In this document: in pieces, positions 6,290 to 6,473 of the stretch
How the letters are laid out: each line of letters begins with the position of its first letter
Position numbering within the stretch: the first letter of the stretch is position 1
NCBI GenBank assembly: GCA_031277045.1
Contig: JAISLX010000079.1
Location: 1 to 6,473 of the forward strand
From: Treponema sp.
GTDB taxonomy: Bacteria > Spirochaetota > Spirochaetia > Treponematales > Breznakiellaceae
Direction: 5' to 3'
DNA: 6,473 bases
Notes under the pieces: model-generated
Database searches by the model: none
What the model saw: the letters and a program-made list of their open reading frames with translations, nothing else
Told to the model about the DNA's origin: nothing
Translations under genes and position numbers: made by a program

Positions 6290-6473
6290 TTTACCGGCGC
6301 AAAAAACGGCAGATACAGCCGGAACAAAGGGAGCCTACCAATCATGTTGTCTACAGTACCGGCAGATTCCAATTAAAAGGCCTTCCCAAAACCTCATTTT
6401 TTGAGAACGCAGCCTTTGATTTTTGAACCTTTCACCTCAAACCGGAAGCTACGAACCCACAGGCTCGCACTAA
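6290..6473. other. Intergenic DNA without a supported gene
   Basis: Neither strand shows a convincing gene. AAAGGC (6376-6381) and GCCTTT (6412-6417) form an inverted repeat enclosing a small CTCA/TGAG hairpin (6393-6405). The AAAACCTCATTTTTTGAG string resembles the spacer of the 2214-2241 palindrome. Whatever gene lies next begins or ends beyond the window. Confidence 0.5.

Noticed and set aside
6119..6376. An 85-codon frame whose ATG overlaps the lipoprotein stop (ATGA)
   Set aside because: The overlap looks like translational coupling, but the frame runs through the 15-bp terminator stem and several other palindromes, and the product has no recognisable domain. It is most likely chance openness of repeat DNA.

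Overview
This window holds one partial and two complete protein genes, plus three repeat-rich intergenic stretches. I found no tRNA, rRNA, CRISPR array, transposase or phage gene. The organism is most likely a spirochaete of the Treponema group, perhaps a termite-gut treponeme. That guess rests on the style of the genes (a large intracellular GH3 enzyme, a spirochaete-like lipoprotein signal) and on intergenic regions full of short palindromes. No marker in the window proves it.

Layout: (1) Positions 1-1946, minus strand: the N-terminal three quarters of leucyl-tRNA synthetase (leuS), whose 3' end lies outside the window. (2) Positions 1947-2381: a divergent intergenic region. It carries a putative leuS promoter and leader, three copies of a 29-bp palindromic repeat, a strong terminator-like hairpin and the GH3 ribosome binding site. 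(3) Positions 2382-4613, plus strand: a 743-aa glycoside hydrolase family 3 protein with no signal peptide and an EF-hand-like loop near its N-terminus. (4) Positions 4614-5045: a large palindrome that probably ends GH3 transcription, then G/C-rich unassigned DNA, then an A/T-rich promoter. (5) Positions 5046-6122, plus strand: a 358-aa lipoprotein with a transglutaminase-like domain and an apparent Cys-His-Asp triad. (6) Positions 6123-6473: a dense hairpin cluster containing a textbook rho-independent terminator and a REP-like element, with no convincing gene.

The three genes do not look like one pathway. leuS is a housekeeping translation gene read leftward. The GH3 enzyme probably hydrolyses small beta-linked oligosaccharides in the cytoplasm. 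The lipoprotein has its own promoter and terminator and looks like an independent unit anchored outside the cytoplasm. Its A/T-richer codon use contrasts with the C/G-ending codons of the other two genes. The most unusual material is the GH3 upstream region, the EF-hand-like loop in the GH3 protein and the uncharacterised transglutaminase-like lipoprotein. I see no clear evidence of a new multi-gene system.
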